Source: Bin55 sp965205965 (GTDB taxonomy: Bacteria; Pseudomonadota; Gammaproteobacteria; Pseudomonadales; Azotimanducaceae). From it: a DNA stretch of 64,000 nucleotides. The stretch spans positions 620,001-684,000 of the forward strand of contig CBDBHT010000008.1 of assembly GCA_965205965.1 (NCBI GenBank), in the 5' to 3' direction. The translations under genes and the position numbers were made by a program. The notes beneath the pieces are model-generated. The model worked only from the letters and a program-made list of their open reading frames with translations, ran no database searches and had not been told where the DNA came from. Positions 49,201 through 57,644 of the stretch are shown here, in pieces; within the stretch, counting starts at the first letter, position 1, and every line of letters starts with the position of its first letter.

Positions 49201-50391
49201 ATGACCTTGTCCATTCCAGTTAATTTCCAGTCTCAGGACGCGCCGGAGACCATGATCTGGATTACTGGTGAGTACAAAGACCTTTCCATAGACGTAGATG
49301 GTCTCACTACCGACGGTGCCGTAAGTGCGCTCCGGGTGGGGTCAGACATCCAAATCGGTATATGGCGGATAGGTTTGATGCTGTCGTCCCTAAAAAGTAT
49401 TTTTGATTACAAAGAAGGCGAAGCGCATACGGGCTCTTTCGAAAGCCCGATGATGGGTATAAATCCTTACCTCGGATGGCGTGGGAGAGAAGGCGGCGCA
49501 AATGCATGGGCCACAGCCGGGTACTATAAAGGATATACCACGATTAAAGACAGCGTCACCGCGACACAAGAGAATAACATAGAGATGTTAATGACTGCCG
49601 CAGGCGGAAGCCTGCAACTACTTGGCTCAAACAGCGCGGGGCCAAAATTTTGGATAAATGGGGATTGGGCTAACGGATCAATTGCAACAAAAGTAAATGA
49701 TACAAGCGATAGAATTACTGTAGAGTCTCAGCTTTTTCGCGTGATGCTCGAAGCTCAGTACAGTTTTCAGCTAGATTCTGGTGGGTCCTTCACTCCGTCT
49801 GTAGAATTTGGCACTCAATACGACAGCACTTCGGACGCCAGTTCTGAAATAGTGGCCGGTGGCGCAATACGGTTTGTCACCGTCGACGAGAAAACAATCG
49901 TTGATATCTGGGGGCACGTACTAACGAAAGCGGATGTAGATGTCAAAGAGTGGAGTGCTGGAGGTTTTGCGCAGTTTAACCCGGAACCCGACGATCTTGG
50001 TCTTTTGTTAAATCTTGAAACGATTTGGAGCCGTCCGAACAATGACACGTATGCATCGAACCACAGCTATCGAAGCATGAATAACTGGAGTGGTTATCCA
50101 AAAACTCAACAGTTAATGCCTGCCAGGAAATTAACAGACTCTTTAGGGAACGAATCGTGGCTCCGAATGCAGGCTAGTTATAGTTTCCCGGCGAAGGTGC
50201 ATCTCGGTATATTAAGACCATTTACCACGATGTCTTTTGGCAATCAAGGTTCACGGAACTACTCCACGGGGCTCTCATTCCTTCGCGGAGACACACTAAA
50301 ATTACTTTTCGAAGCCATCATAACGCGTAGCAGTACACAGCCAGCCAGTACCGATCATGCCGTAATGTTGCACGGTCAATTGTCGCTTTAA
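43225..50391 (+). CDS. Giant autotransporter-like adhesin with 14 Calx-beta-like repeats and two FN3 domains
   Basis: The 2388-residue protein has an extended, basic N-terminus (~75 residues) and a hydrophobic export segment (VLTSSTLFCSVIFSNAVNGA). A ~150-residue unique region precedes 14 tandem ~92-residue repeats (about residues 249-1748), each running D-D-D-x-P-x-I-x-V-x-P then L-x-E-G, TYSVxL, P, VTVTP, IATVSG, FTxxNW, VTVTG, ITHTI, GGGYD. Two fibronectin type III domains (GLKAEAGNGQVTLSWTNP; GESGNEVAILTWDNP) follow. The last ~400 residues look like an outer-membrane beta-barrel (GINPYLGWRG, ATAGYYKGYTTIKD, WINGDWANGSI) ending HGQLSL. This suggests type V self-secretion and a surface role in adhesion; acidic repeats may bind calcium. 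Confidence 0.82.
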   Translation: MKRSESLGRNPQADRTNHQSNINSNFLHRSKASNAKEIGECPFLTRMPPRTFSKIKRYRQSSALLRGKHLRTSSSLLNTFRVLTSSTLFCSVIFSNAVNGALASKEPTASTGETPQAKSAEQVLTAMHATIPDVDYIDSVPFTGDGLASDLGYRKSWPRTLTDDPTTPSIVGIFNTNNIVDDELAKHIARVVTTYSNVTITDDAATGASVNPNTSTMNADLTNHTTLVTRTAKLNNGDAASVAQVQVTMSDDISPAVADIVVTPRTLGVNEGGMEIYEIELAEIPTGTVIITPASEDTSIATVSGSLEFTTGNWDAAQEVTVTGVQDADFQNHRITITHTIMGGGYDSVSDRPVSVTVNDDDSPGIVIDPTALTVGEDGTTTYSVNLTAQPTDSVTVTPRSSSTAIATVSGVLTFTTGNWLDVQMVTVTGTQDDDFQDNMATITHTIRGGGYDSVPDQPVTVMVTDDDSPAIEVDPETLTIDEGGRGTYSVKLAVEPTGNVTITPVSMDTNIATVSGPIVFTRNNWDRDKTVTVTGAQDDNRDDNNTMITHTIVGGGYDDALDQPVSVMVTDDDIPTLIVDPTTLRINEGRSATYNVKLSVEPTGSVTVTPASDNEDVATVSGALVFTTRNWSASQTVRVTGVEDDGDLQDGSMIVTHTMKGGGYDDALDQSVNVTVIDNDSPEIIVDPRDLEVQEGTTGTYSVKLVAQPTGSVTVTPASDNENIATVSDSIVFTTVDWATPQMVSVTGIVDIDSDNDVVRITHAISGGGYDSAPDQPVEVTITEDDTPRIVVDPQDLTVDEGRSETYTVRLAVEPAGTVTITPASDDTAIATVSGAVRFTRNNWSVPQSVRVTGTQDSDRDHGNATITHTISGGGYDGALDQSVSVTVNDDDAPGILVNPTTLTVDEGSTASYTVRLTTQPTNTVTVRPVSSNTNVVAVSNALTFTTTNWSTAQTVTVTGVQDDNPQDNNETITHTITGGNYDGVRDRPVRVTVRDDDVPGIVVNPRTLTIDEGDTATYSVRLMTQPTGPVTITPRSGDNNIATVSGALIFTRESWSTTQTVTVTGVQNDDFEDQHTTITHTINGGDYNNAPDRSVRVTVVSDESSGIVMDPTALTIDEGNTATYSVHLTARPTASVTITPRSGDTNVATVSGALVFTRQSWSTAQMVTVTSSQDDDFQDGSTTITHTIRGGGYDGVPDQEVSVTVLDDESPSIVVNPRTLSINEGDSGTYSVSLATQPSGSATVRPVSSDTTTATVSGALTFTTGNWSVPQMVTVTSSQDDDAESSNMTISHDISGGGFDQAIDRPVSVTVIDDDEADVILGTPTPNPVAEGGTFSYSVVLSAAPSDTVTITQVSSSTAIDELPNSPITFNANNWSTPQNFNVSTIDDANAVDEEIIISHTVTGGNFNAVEVEDVVVTVEDGDTAAVVYDEDLFPEFQLDVAEGGAAAYTLTLATEPTANVVIIPKSSDATAALVSEALVFTPTDWDTPKPITVWGIPDDDSTDDMTTITHTVTGGDYDDVTMDDLPVLVADDDSRGVNVTPTTLTLDETSDTTYSVNLITKPIDNVTITPTSDSPALTVSGPLTFTSQNWEAYQRVTVTANADTNFVGEVVDIEHLVAGGDYGSVVAPVVTVTINDDDAPSVTLSHNTLTVYEGEQTTYSVRLNFEPTDSVIFTAMSGDESTLSVSAEPLTFTRENWGNDQIITVTAADDDNAVSEEVTISHSITGGGYDAVAVPNITVTVTDTSTPAAPIGLKAEAGNGQVTLSWTNPDDGTIMAYHVLVNGGTWTPIPNSDASTTSHIITDLSNGVEYTFAIRAVNPAGIGEASGTVSAIPAVHTMNLMGESGNEVAILTWDNPNDASITKYQIRVQINTSGSWSDIPSSDSSTTSYTVTNLENGTEYSFTVRTVHGQHAGIPSNPVSVIPAVSKQILLSNTLLPQVNKAALTGVMDALSKRMQGADLVDTWPSGLPLIPRLSGNVESTNLYQLLDGMTLSIPVNFQSQDAPETMIWITGEYKDLSIDVDGLTTDGAVSALRVGSDIQIGIWRIGLMLSSLKSIFDYKEGEAHTGSFESPMMGINPYLGWRGREGGANAWATAGYYKGYTTIKDSVTATQENNIEMLMTAAGGSLQLLGSNSAGPKFWINGDWANGSIATKVNDTSDRITVESQLFRVMLEAQYSFQLDSGGSFTPSVEFGTQYDSTSDASSEIVAGGAIRFVTVDEKTIVDIWGHVLTKADVDVKEWSAGGFAQFNPEPDDLGLLLNLETIWSRPNNDTYASNHSYRSMNNWSGYPKTQQLMPARKLTDSLGNESWLRMQASYSFPAKVHLGILRPFTTMSFGNQGSRNYSTGLSFLRGDTLKLLFEAIITRSSTQPASTDHAVMLHGQLSL
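43969..48468 (+). repeat. 14 tandem ~276-bp coding repeats
   Basis: Repeat units of the adhesin. Units 2-10 are the most alike (shared GATTACTCACAC and GACGATTCACC-type words), while units 1 and 11-14 are diverged. They are coding, in frame, and without spacers, so they are not a CRISPR array. Confidence 0.85.
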
Positions 50392-50561
50392 CTAATATCG
50401 CTGTATAGATCCACGCCTTGCAACAGGCCCAGCCCCGTGGGATAGTGACTGAACTGCAATAGTCTTCCAACTGGATGCAAATCTGGCCTCATGAAGCTAC
50501 ACCATATTAAGACAAGAGAGCGTAATTTAGGTAAGTAACTGATCATACACACGGACAAATA

Positions 50562-50674
50562 TGGAAACCTCTATTTATTGCTGTTTTGACGAATCATGCC
50601 CGATATAAGTATATGATTTTTAATGATATAAGGATTGTCTACCTCCGCTTGCTTCGAGTAAATAGAGGTGTCCA
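50562..50674 (+). repeat. MITE-2 copy C (113 bp, complete)
   Basis: The ends TGGAAACCTCTATTTA and TAAATAGAGGTGTCCA are 16-bp inverted repeats with one mismatch. It begins 171 bases after the adhesin stop. Copies A and B are at 16929 and 26152. Confidence 0.75.
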
Positions 50675-50707
50675 TATATATGCATGACGCATTGCATATA
50701 GTTGTAG

Positions 50708-51088
50708 ATGATGTTATATAAAAAAACATCCATTATCCAGACATCTAGCCTATGTTTACTATCTATTGCATCACTCACTGACTGTGCAAATCGCGAAACG
50801 ACTAAACAATTGAATATTACGTTTAAACGTAATGTTGAAAGTTGTGTCTGCCGTCACTTAGTATTGGAGACAAACAATTATTCCTATCTACTATACGAGC
50901 AGATGTTGCGAGAATGCAATGCAACGGTACATAGCGCAAACCTAAAACGTTATCCACCATCTTTAGTTTCAAATCCGGGTATTGATACGCTTCGTTGCGA
51001 GGAAGTCGTAGAAGATTGGCGGGAAGTCGTACAAGAATACGAAGATCGTCAATCCATTAACCGTACAAAGTCGAAAAATCAATCCTGA
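50708..51088 (+). CDS. Small Cys-containing protein with signal-like N-terminus, unknown function
   Basis: 126 residues. The N-terminus has a charged start and a hydrophobic stretch (IIQTSSLCLLSIASLTDCAN) that could be a signal peptide or a weak lipobox ending at Cys. The remainder is polar with several Cys (SCVCRHL, LRECNAT, LRCEEV) and a basic tail. No family was recognised. It follows the adhesin in the same orientation but is separated by a MITE-2 copy, so a shared transcript is uncertain. Confidence 0.4.
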   Translation: MMLYKKTSIIQTSSLCLLSIASLTDCANRETTKQLNITFKRNVESCVCRHLVLETNNYSYLLYEQMLRECNATVHSANLKRYPPSLVSNPGIDTLRCEEVVEDWREVVQEYEDRQSINRTKSKNQS

Positions 51089-51117
51089 TGGACTACATGG
51101 AGTTTTAAACTAGTAGT

Positions 51118-51456
51118 TTAACCAGTTTTAATTTTCGGGTATGGGTGCTTCAGTTGGGTACGCGCGTCGCCGGTGCTGAGCTGCCAGTCAACCCGGTCTG
51201 TTCGCGATTGCGCTCCTCGGCCTAGTCCGCCATTTCCGATGTGACCAAAGCCCTGCTCTCGATCCGGCGATCTAGGCACTGGCGGTGCAACGCACTGAAC
51301 GCCAGTTCCGCGACGTTCAGCCAGCTCCCGTGTTTCAGCGTGTGCACCAAGTAGATACGGTCGTTCAACCGATCCCGCGACTGGCCTCGGCCGCCGGGAA
51401 CGCGGCGTAGAACGAGTCACCGCTGTGAGTGTTCAAGTGGTCGCACACCAGCGTGA
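51118..51456 (-). pseudogene. IS630 transposase 3' end, degraded copy
   Basis: It is similar to 1176-1500 at the DNA level (TTTTAATTTTCGGGTAT at 51124 and at 1184; CGATCCGGCGATC) and encodes VDWQLSTGDARTQLKHPYPK in one frame. Several indels destroy the frame. MITE-1 copy 4 truncates it at 51457. Confidence 0.7.
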
Positions 51457-51671
51457 CAGTAATTTCCAGTGAGCAAATGTCTGGATACTGGCAGTATATT
51501 CAAGAGATGAGTAAACATTTCTTTGATTTAACTAAATCTTTTCACTCTAGTTTGATGACGTGCCCCAATTTATACAGCCTGGAAAATGACAAAAGTTCGC
51601 GAAAACCGTGGGACGAAAACAGCCGAAAGTCCTATTAAAATCAGCAGTTCACAACTCGCTGGAAATTGCTG
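51457..51671 (+). repeat. MITE-1 copy 4 (215 bp)
   Basis: It starts CAGTAATTTCCAG and ends CTGGAAATTGCTG. The flanking nine bases differ (CCAGCGTGA and GCCGTGCTC), so no target duplication remains. Confidence 0.8.
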
Positions 51672-52119
51672 GCCGTGCTCCAGAATCGCGGCTAGTTGGC
51701 CGTGGGTTGGCGGGGCTGTGGAAACCCCGGTCGAAACTGCATCCGCTCATCGCTCGTCTCATACAGCGCAGACCTTGAACATCACTACCAGGATCCTACG
51801 AAGGACGGAACGCCTTGCACACGACCCTAATAGCTCAGTGCCGCCTTCAGCGGAGCCCGAAACCGCTCGAAATCGATCGCCCATTCATTAGTCTTCAAAA
51901 AGGGGGGGGGGCACCCGTCGCCGACAGGCTACGCCAAGGTCCGGAAGGCCAAACAGGTTCGCGGGACTTATCGTCAACACCTCTTCATTCAACTTATTAG
52001 TAAAAAGTTATCGGGGGAGAACAGCGTAGGTAAATAGAGATTCTCAGCTATAGCGATCGTAATGACGAGTTCAACACGTTTATAATGAAAATAAGTTCGC
52101 TCACGGAATTTGAGCCCGT
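51672..52119. other. Unassigned, includes a 10-G tract
   Basis: The first half is GC-rich and may be transposase debris. A run of ten G is at 51902-51911. The second half is AT-rich, next to the rhomboid gene's 3' end. No gene was recognised. Confidence 0.35.
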
Positions 52120-52836
52120 TTAGGATTTATATTCCACCGATTTGCGTCGGCCGAACAGGTTTATTGAAACAATACCCGTTAAAAAGCCGCCAATGTGAGC
52201 CCAATAGGCGACACCGCCAGATTGACTGTCCAATGACAATACACCAAACAAGAGCTGAAGTATGAACCAACTTGCGATCACAACACGTGCAGGCAGTTGC
52301 AAAGTCATGATGAAGCCCACAAATAAAAGCGTTCGTATTTCCGACTTTGGATACAAAAGTACGTATGCCCCCATAATACCAGATATAGCACCAGACGCGC
52401 CTACAACCGGTAAGATACTATCAGGGTCACTGATGACGTGGAATATTGTGGCAAATATACCACAAAGGAAATAGAAAAATAGAAATCTCGTTGGTCCGAG
52501 TTCGTCTTCCAAATTATCGCCAAAAATCCACAAGGACCACATGTTGCCGATGATATGTAACCATCCGCCATGCATGAACATTGCCGTGATCAATCCAAGA
52601 TTTGGATTCCAGTCACGGGGATGGCACCACATACTATTCATCAACATGGATAAATCTTTGCTAGAACTCGTTAATGAAGCAGGAACCAGACCGAATGCAC
52701 AGACTGACTGGCTTAGATATGGATGAAAGCCAGTTCCCTGAATAAATACCCAGCACCCGATCGTGATGACAATAAGTCCGATTGTAGCTTTGGGAAAAGT
52801 CTCGGTCGGATTTATATCACGAAGCGGGAAGAGCAC
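52120..52836 (-). CDS. Rhomboid-family intramembrane serine protease
   Basis: The 238-residue protein has six or seven membrane helices. The catalytic Ser lies in VGASGAISGIMGAY and the His in YWAHIGGFLTG. GGWLHIIGNMWSLWIFG carries the His/Asn of the oxyanion region. A cytosolic MLFPLRDINPTE N-terminus is typical of bacterial rhomboids. It would cut single-pass membrane proteins within the bilayer; no substrate is suggested by neighbours. The start is GTG 52836. Confidence 0.9.
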   Translation of the reverse strand: MLFPLRDINPTETFPKATIGLIVITIGCWVFIQGTGFHPYLSQSVCAFGLVPASLTSSSKDLSMLMNSMWCHPRDWNPNLGLITAMFMHGGWLHIIGNMWSLWIFGDNLEDELGPTRFLFFYFLCGIFATIFHVISDPDSILPVVGASGAISGIMGAYVLLYPKSEIRTLLFVGFIMTLQLPARVVIASWFILQLLFGVLSLDSQSGGVAYWAHIGGFLTGIVSINLFGRRKSVEYKS

Positions 52837-53261
52837 TCAGACACCATCATTTTCGAAGTTTGAATACTAAAATACAGTTATAGGATTTTGTGCTCCACCG
52901 ATCTGCAGTGACCTTCCGACATTAGCTTCAGGTGTAACACTAGATTCCATATACGATCTATTAACCTATATGGCGTGTACAACAAGCACTGATCTTCATG
53001 ACAATCCGTCAGTCAGGACCATAATAAGCAACCAGATGTTAGATGAAGAGGCTCTCTTCCTGAAGGATACAAAATTAAACAAGAAAACTAGTTTGGCTAG
53101 GTCCAACAAAAAGTAAATATAGACTATTGGAACTGCGATGATAGGCTGGAAATAGGATACAGACAATACTATCAGCGCGATACTTGATTGTGGATAACTT
53201 CTGAAATTATACCCTCTTCGTTGCCTTATCGACGGTTCTCTCGCGAGGTGATCTCTCGATC
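52837..53261. other. Intergenic next to IS3 relic
   Basis: Contains the likely rhomboid promoter and AT-rich sequence; no gene recognised. Confidence 0.35.
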
Positions 53262-53427
53262 GCTCATCATGATTCATGATGCTGTCTCTCATGCAGAGCC
53301 ACTCGAGCAGTAGCGGACTGCGGTAGTACAGTGCCGAGTGCAAGTGACGAGGATTGTAAAACTCCTTAATGTAGCCGAAGATTCCTGAATGTATCTGGCC
53401 GTTGGTATCAAAGCAGTGGTACACCAA
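53262..53427 (-). pseudogene. IS3-family transposase (OrfB) C-terminus, remnant
   Basis: The minus frame reads IHSGIFGYIKEFYNPRHLHS, then ALYYRSPLLLEW, the YNPRRRHSALGYxSP-type tail of IS3 OrfB. Only about 50 residues are recognisable. Confidence 0.55.
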
Positions 53428-53762
53428 TAGTTGGGCATTTCAGCGTGACGAAATCATGTCCTCCGCCGACAATGACCACATCGTATTTATCGCTTATCTC
53501 TATACAGTACATTTTCATTACCACTTTATTATCGCATATTTGATACATCCCAACCATATGACGACGGTTAGATATCGATTGAAAATTCCAAGATTGCCCG
53601 AGTACGCGAGTGCATTCTTGATACTCACATGGTCCAGGTCCGCGAATACAAAAAGAGAATGGACTTATTCTTGTTGTTGTACCACCTAATAAATGATTCT
53701 TGGCTCAAACAATAGAGTAGTTTTTTTGAGCAAATGGCACCGACTATTCCTGCTTCGTAGGA
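53428..53762. other. Intergenic, nothing recognised
   Basis: About 335 bases between an IS3 relic and a miniature IS1380-like element. A plus-strand frame at 53402-53689 has no family motif and starts inside the IS3 relic. Confidence 0.35.
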
Positions 53763-54047
53763 CTAGCCCGGATAATGCACGAGTAAAACAGCAAGGCTCC
53801 TATAATTCGATACCATTCAATGAGTTAAAATGCATATCGAAGGAGACCTTGCTGTGACGAAATGTTACCCAAATCCAATCCATTTTTCATCCGTACAACG
53901 CAGCAAGGTGGAGGCCGAATTCAGCTTCGGCGGCGGTGCGACCACCGGTAACGGGGGTATTTCGCTGCCAGACATGGGAATCCTGGTTACCGCGCCGAAC
54001 CCGAAAAACGGACCCATCTCGCACCACTCATGCAATATCCGGGCTAG
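53763..54047 (+). mobile_element. Miniature IS1380-like element (285 bp)
   Basis: CTAGCCCGGATAATGCACGA at the left and the inverse of CTAGCCCGGATATTGCATGA at the right form ~22-bp imperfect terminal repeats. The inside joins a transposase N-terminus-like stretch (KVEAEFSFGGGATTGNGGIS) directly to the 3' end sequence also found at 1125-1171. It is an internally deleted derivative that could be moved only in trans. Confidence 0.6.
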
Positions 54048-54247
54048 AATGGTCACGCGGTGTTCCTGACATTTTAGATCAAGAATGAACCGATGATCCG
54101 TAGATTTCAGCTGGCCATTGCACGCGAACTAATAAATGGCTAATCTCGTATCTGAGACTGCTGCGATATTTCAATAGCTATTTCGTAGTCCATAACACTA
54201 TCACTCATGATTTCTAAATCGCTTTTGACTATAGAGTGAGGCAGCAC

Positions 54248-55438
54248 ATGCAACTTTCCGAAAAAATGAATTGCCTTGATACAGAAACCGCGTTCGAGGT
54301 ACTAGCGCGCGCAGAAGTACTGAAAACAAAAGGAATGGATATCATCAATCTCGGTATTGGACAACCAGATTTCAAAACTCCCGAACATATCGTTGAAGCT
54401 GCAACCAAAGCACTTCGCGACGGGCACCATGGCTATACGCCTGCTCCTGGTATTCCAAAACTACGAGAAGCAGTAGCTGCAGATATCGCACGATGGCGAA
54501 ACGAAGAAGTGAATCCAGACAATGTGCTGATTGTACCTGGCGGAAAGGTCACGATCTTTTTTGCAATTTTAATGTTTGGAGAAGCTGGATCAGAAATCCT
54601 ATATCCCAATCCTGGATTTCCCATATACGAATCCATAATCAATTTTTCGGGCGCAAAGGCTGTACCTATTCCGCTTCTGGAAGAGAAGCATTTTTCTTTC
54701 AACGCCGACGAAGTTCTTGAGCTGGTCACCCCCGCAACGCGTTTAATAATTCTTAATTCCCCTGCTAATCCAACCGGCGGCGTGATACCAAAATCTGAAC
54801 TAGACCAACTTGTAAATGGTCTCGAAAGATTTCCTGATGCTGTCATCATGAGCGATGAAATATATTCACGCATTTGCTACAAGGGCCATGATCACGTTAC
54901 CCTGCTCTCGTACCCTAAAATCAGAGATCGATTAATTCTCCTTGATGGGTGGAGCAAGACTTATGCAATGACTGGATGGAGAATGGGCTATTCCGTGTGG
55001 CCGGACTCGTTGATTGGTCATGCCATAAAACTGGCGATTAATTGCTACTCTTGCGTTAACACTTTCACTCAATATGCAGGTATAACCGCACTTGAAGGCC
55101 CGCAAAACCGCATACATGAGATGATACGGGCGTTCACCGAACGCCGTGAGTTAATCGTTAACGGCTTAAGTAAGTTATCAGGCGTAACGTGTAGGGAGCC
55201 GGGCGGTGCATTCTATGTATTTCCAAACATAACCGAAACCGGCTTCTCTGCGCAAGAGTTGCAAAACCAGTTGTTGGAGGAAGTTGGCGTAGCGACGATT
55301 GCCGGTACAAGTTTTGGACACTTAGGAGAAGGCTACATTCGGCTCTCATACGCCGCTTCTTTGGAAAGCATAGAAGAAGCTATTTCACGGATAAACAACT
55401 ATCTTGCAGAGCACATTACGCAAAGTAAAGATCGTTGA
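54248..55438 (+). CDS. Pyridoxal-phosphate aminotransferase, class I/II (aspartate-aminotransferase-like)
   Basis: The 396-residue fold-type I enzyme has GIGQPDFKTPEHIVEA at the N-terminus, NSPANPTGGVIP with the conserved Asn and Pro, MSDEIYSRICY with the Asp and Tyr that hold the cofactor, and GWSKTYAMTGWRMGY with the Schiff-base Lys. It is closest in outline to the AspC/PatA-type branch of prokaryotic aminotransferases; the amino donor cannot be fixed. ATG 54248 is used, with AGG eight bases before; GTG 54236 would add four residues. Confidence 0.88.
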   Translation: MQLSEKMNCLDTETAFEVLARAEVLKTKGMDIINLGIGQPDFKTPEHIVEAATKALRDGHHGYTPAPGIPKLREAVAADIARWRNEEVNPDNVLIVPGGKVTIFFAILMFGEAGSEILYPNPGFPIYESIINFSGAKAVPIPLLEEKHFSFNADEVLELVTPATRLIILNSPANPTGGVIPKSELDQLVNGLERFPDAVIMSDEIYSRICYKGHDHVTLLSYPKIRDRLILLDGWSKTYAMTGWRMGYSVWPDSLIGHAIKLAINCYSCVNTFTQYAGITALEGPQNRIHEMIRAFTERRELIVNGLSKLSGVTCREPGGAFYVFPNITETGFSAQELQNQLLEEVGVATIAGTSFGHLGEGYIRLSYAASLESIEEAISRINNYLAEHITQSKDR

Positions 55439-55502
55439 GATTTTATAAAGATCGTAACGTGGATACGCATGTCTGGTGACCAGCGTAACGAAACCAGCAA
55501 AA

Positions 55503-57530
55503 TTACGCCAATCCTGAATGCCGTAGTAATGCGTCCGTGCTCGCGTCTCGACCACGGAAATCGCGATACATCTCAGCAGCACTTTTCGATCCACCGACTT
55601 CCAATATGTGCTTCAAGAAGCATTTGCCAGTGTCTTCATTAAAAATCCCAGTCTCCTCAAATGCAGCAAAAGCATCCGCCGAGAGAACTTCAGCCCACAA
55701 GTAGCAATAATAACCCGCCGCATAACCTCCTGCGAAAATGTGCTCAAACGAGCAAGGAAAACGATTGTATTCCGGTATTTGAATAAGATTGATACTCGCA
55801 TAAATGTTTCGAAGCACTTCCATAGGATCTACTTCTTCATTAGTTTCGTGTATAGCGATGTCAAACAGTCCAAATTCCAACTGACTAACCATATGTAAAC
55901 CACTTTGAAAGTTCTTGGCAGCAAGCAGTCGATCAAGCAACGCTTTGGGCAACGGTTCGCCAGTCTCGTAGTGTGACGAGATTATTGCAATACCTTCCGG
56001 TTGCCAACACCAGTTTTCCATGAACTGGCTTGGCAACTCAACGGCATCCCACGAAACTCCGTTAATACCTGAAACAGGACTATGCTTTTGGCGAGTCAGC
56101 ATGTGATGCAAACCATGTCCAAATTCATGAAACAGTGTTACAACATCGGAATGGGTAAGTAATGCAGGCACGTCATCAAGCGGAGGAGGTGCATTACAAT
56201 TCAGATATGCAACCGGAAGCTGTAGAAAGTTACCGTACTCCCTTCGAACGCGGCAGCTATCCATCCACGCACCGCCACGTTTGTTAGCTCTAGCAAACGC
56301 ATCAAGATAAAAACGAGCAATTTTTTCATTGCCGCGGCAAATCTCATAGAAACGAACATCGTCGTGCCAAGTATCAGGTAGCGGCTTCTCTTCTATTCGT
56401 ATGCCGTAGAGACGTTCTACAATTCGAAACATACCATCAACAACATGATTGAGAGGAAAATAAGGACGCAATAACTCATTGGATACTCCGTACTTATCTT
56501 CGCGCATTCGTTCTGCAAGAAAACGAATATCCCAAGCTTGAACGTCGTCTATACCGTACTTTTCGCTCGCAAAGAATTGGACCGCGATAAGTTCCTCCCT
56601 TGCTTTAGGTAGAGCTTTAGCCAACATTTTTTCTAAGAACTCTCTCACCTCTTCGCCAGACGCCGCCATTTTCTTAGCTACGGAGTAGTCTGCATAATTC
56701 AAGTAGCCGAGCAGTTCAGTTAGCTCCCTCCTTAATCCGAGAATCTCCATCAGAGTATCAGTATTGTCGAACTGACCGGCGAACGGGCCAGCATCAGAAG
56801 CGCGAGTTACGTATGCCTCATGAACTTCCCGTCGTAATTCTCGATCTTTCGCATGTCTGATAACACTGATATAGGATGGCATTTCGAGTGTTAGCAGGTA
56901 TCCATCTAAACCTCGGGCTCTTGCAGCTTCTGCTGACGCTCGCTTTTGTAATTCGGATAATCCTTCGAGAAACGATGCTTCTTGGATATGTTTACTCCAC
57001 GCGTCGGTTGCATCCAACACGCGATTACTGAACTCACTTGAGAGCACGGACAAACGTTCACTGATTTCAGCAAACCTCTTTTTTTTTGCATCCTCTAATG
57101 CGACACCGGAAAGTTCAAAATCCAACAATGTATCCGAAATTACTTTCCGCCGTGCCGAATCCAAAATCGAAAAAGACTTACTATCCCGAAGTGCTTTGAA
57201 TGCCGCGTACAATGCCCCTGACTGCTTCATTTCAGTCTCATAGCGAGATAGATGGGGCAAACAGTTATCGTGTGCTTCGCGCAGATCCGGCGTGCTGACT
57301 ACCGAGTTGATTTGTGAAATCGGTGCCCACGCTTTCGTAATATAGTCATCTAACTCTTCTAGTGGCTGAGCGAGGTTGTCCCAAGTCGGCTCTTCGATGG
57401 CGTGTGCAATAATGGTTCTAATTTCTTCTCGATGATTTGCCAGCAGATCTTCTATAAACTGTTCTAGCGACGAAGGGTCTAGGCTCTTGTAGTCCGGTAA
57501 CCTGTCAATTTCCTTTAACTCCAGTGCCAT
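55503..57530 (-). CDS. prlC: Oligopeptidase A-like M3 metallopeptidase
   Basis: The 675-residue cytosolic zinc peptidase has the thimet-type motif HEFGHGLHHML in its C-terminal half, with the third ligand Glu in the helix about 25 residues later. The N-terminal alpha-helical domain and the GAWMDSCRVRR and PVAYLNCNAPPP segments match bacterial oligopeptidase A. It degrades peptides released by other proteases, including cleaved signal peptides. The length is normal for the family. Convergent with the aminotransferase. Confidence 0.93.
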   Translation of the reverse strand: MALELKEIDRLPDYKSLDPSSLEQFIEDLLANHREEIRTIIAHAIEEPTWDNLAQPLEELDDYITKAWAPISQINSVVSTPDLREAHDNCLPHLSRYETEMKQSGALYAAFKALRDSKSFSILDSARRKVISDTLLDFELSGVALEDAKKKRFAEISERLSVLSSEFSNRVLDATDAWSKHIQEASFLEGLSELQKRASAEAARARGLDGYLLTLEMPSYISVIRHAKDRELRREVHEAYVTRASDAGPFAGQFDNTDTLMEILGLRRELTELLGYLNYADYSVAKKMAASGEEVREFLEKMLAKALPKAREELIAVQFFASEKYGIDDVQAWDIRFLAERMREDKYGVSNELLRPYFPLNHVVDGMFRIVERLYGIRIEEKPLPDTWHDDVRFYEICRGNEKIARFYLDAFARANKRGGAWMDSCRVRREYGNFLQLPVAYLNCNAPPPLDDVPALLTHSDVVTLFHEFGHGLHHMLTRQKHSPVSGINGVSWDAVELPSQFMENWCWQPEGIAIISSHYETGEPLPKALLDRLLAAKNFQSGLHMVSQLEFGLFDIAIHETNEEVDPMEVLRNIYASINLIQIPEYNRFPCSFEHIFAGGYAAGYYCYLWAEVLSADAFAAFEETGIFNEDTGKCFLKHILEVGGSKSAAEMYRDFRGRDASTDALLRHSGLA

Positions 57531-57644
57531 AAATGACCCATTTACAATTTACGAAAAGATTGACCTCGATTGTATCTTAAGATATGTCCAGTCATCTAAA
57601 TTTTTCATTACGTCAGAAATTCAACTTGCTGAAGGGTGTTCGCT

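Noticed and set aside
53402..53689. Plus-strand 95-codon frame
   Set aside because: It starts inside an IS3 relic on the opposite strand and has no recognisable domain.
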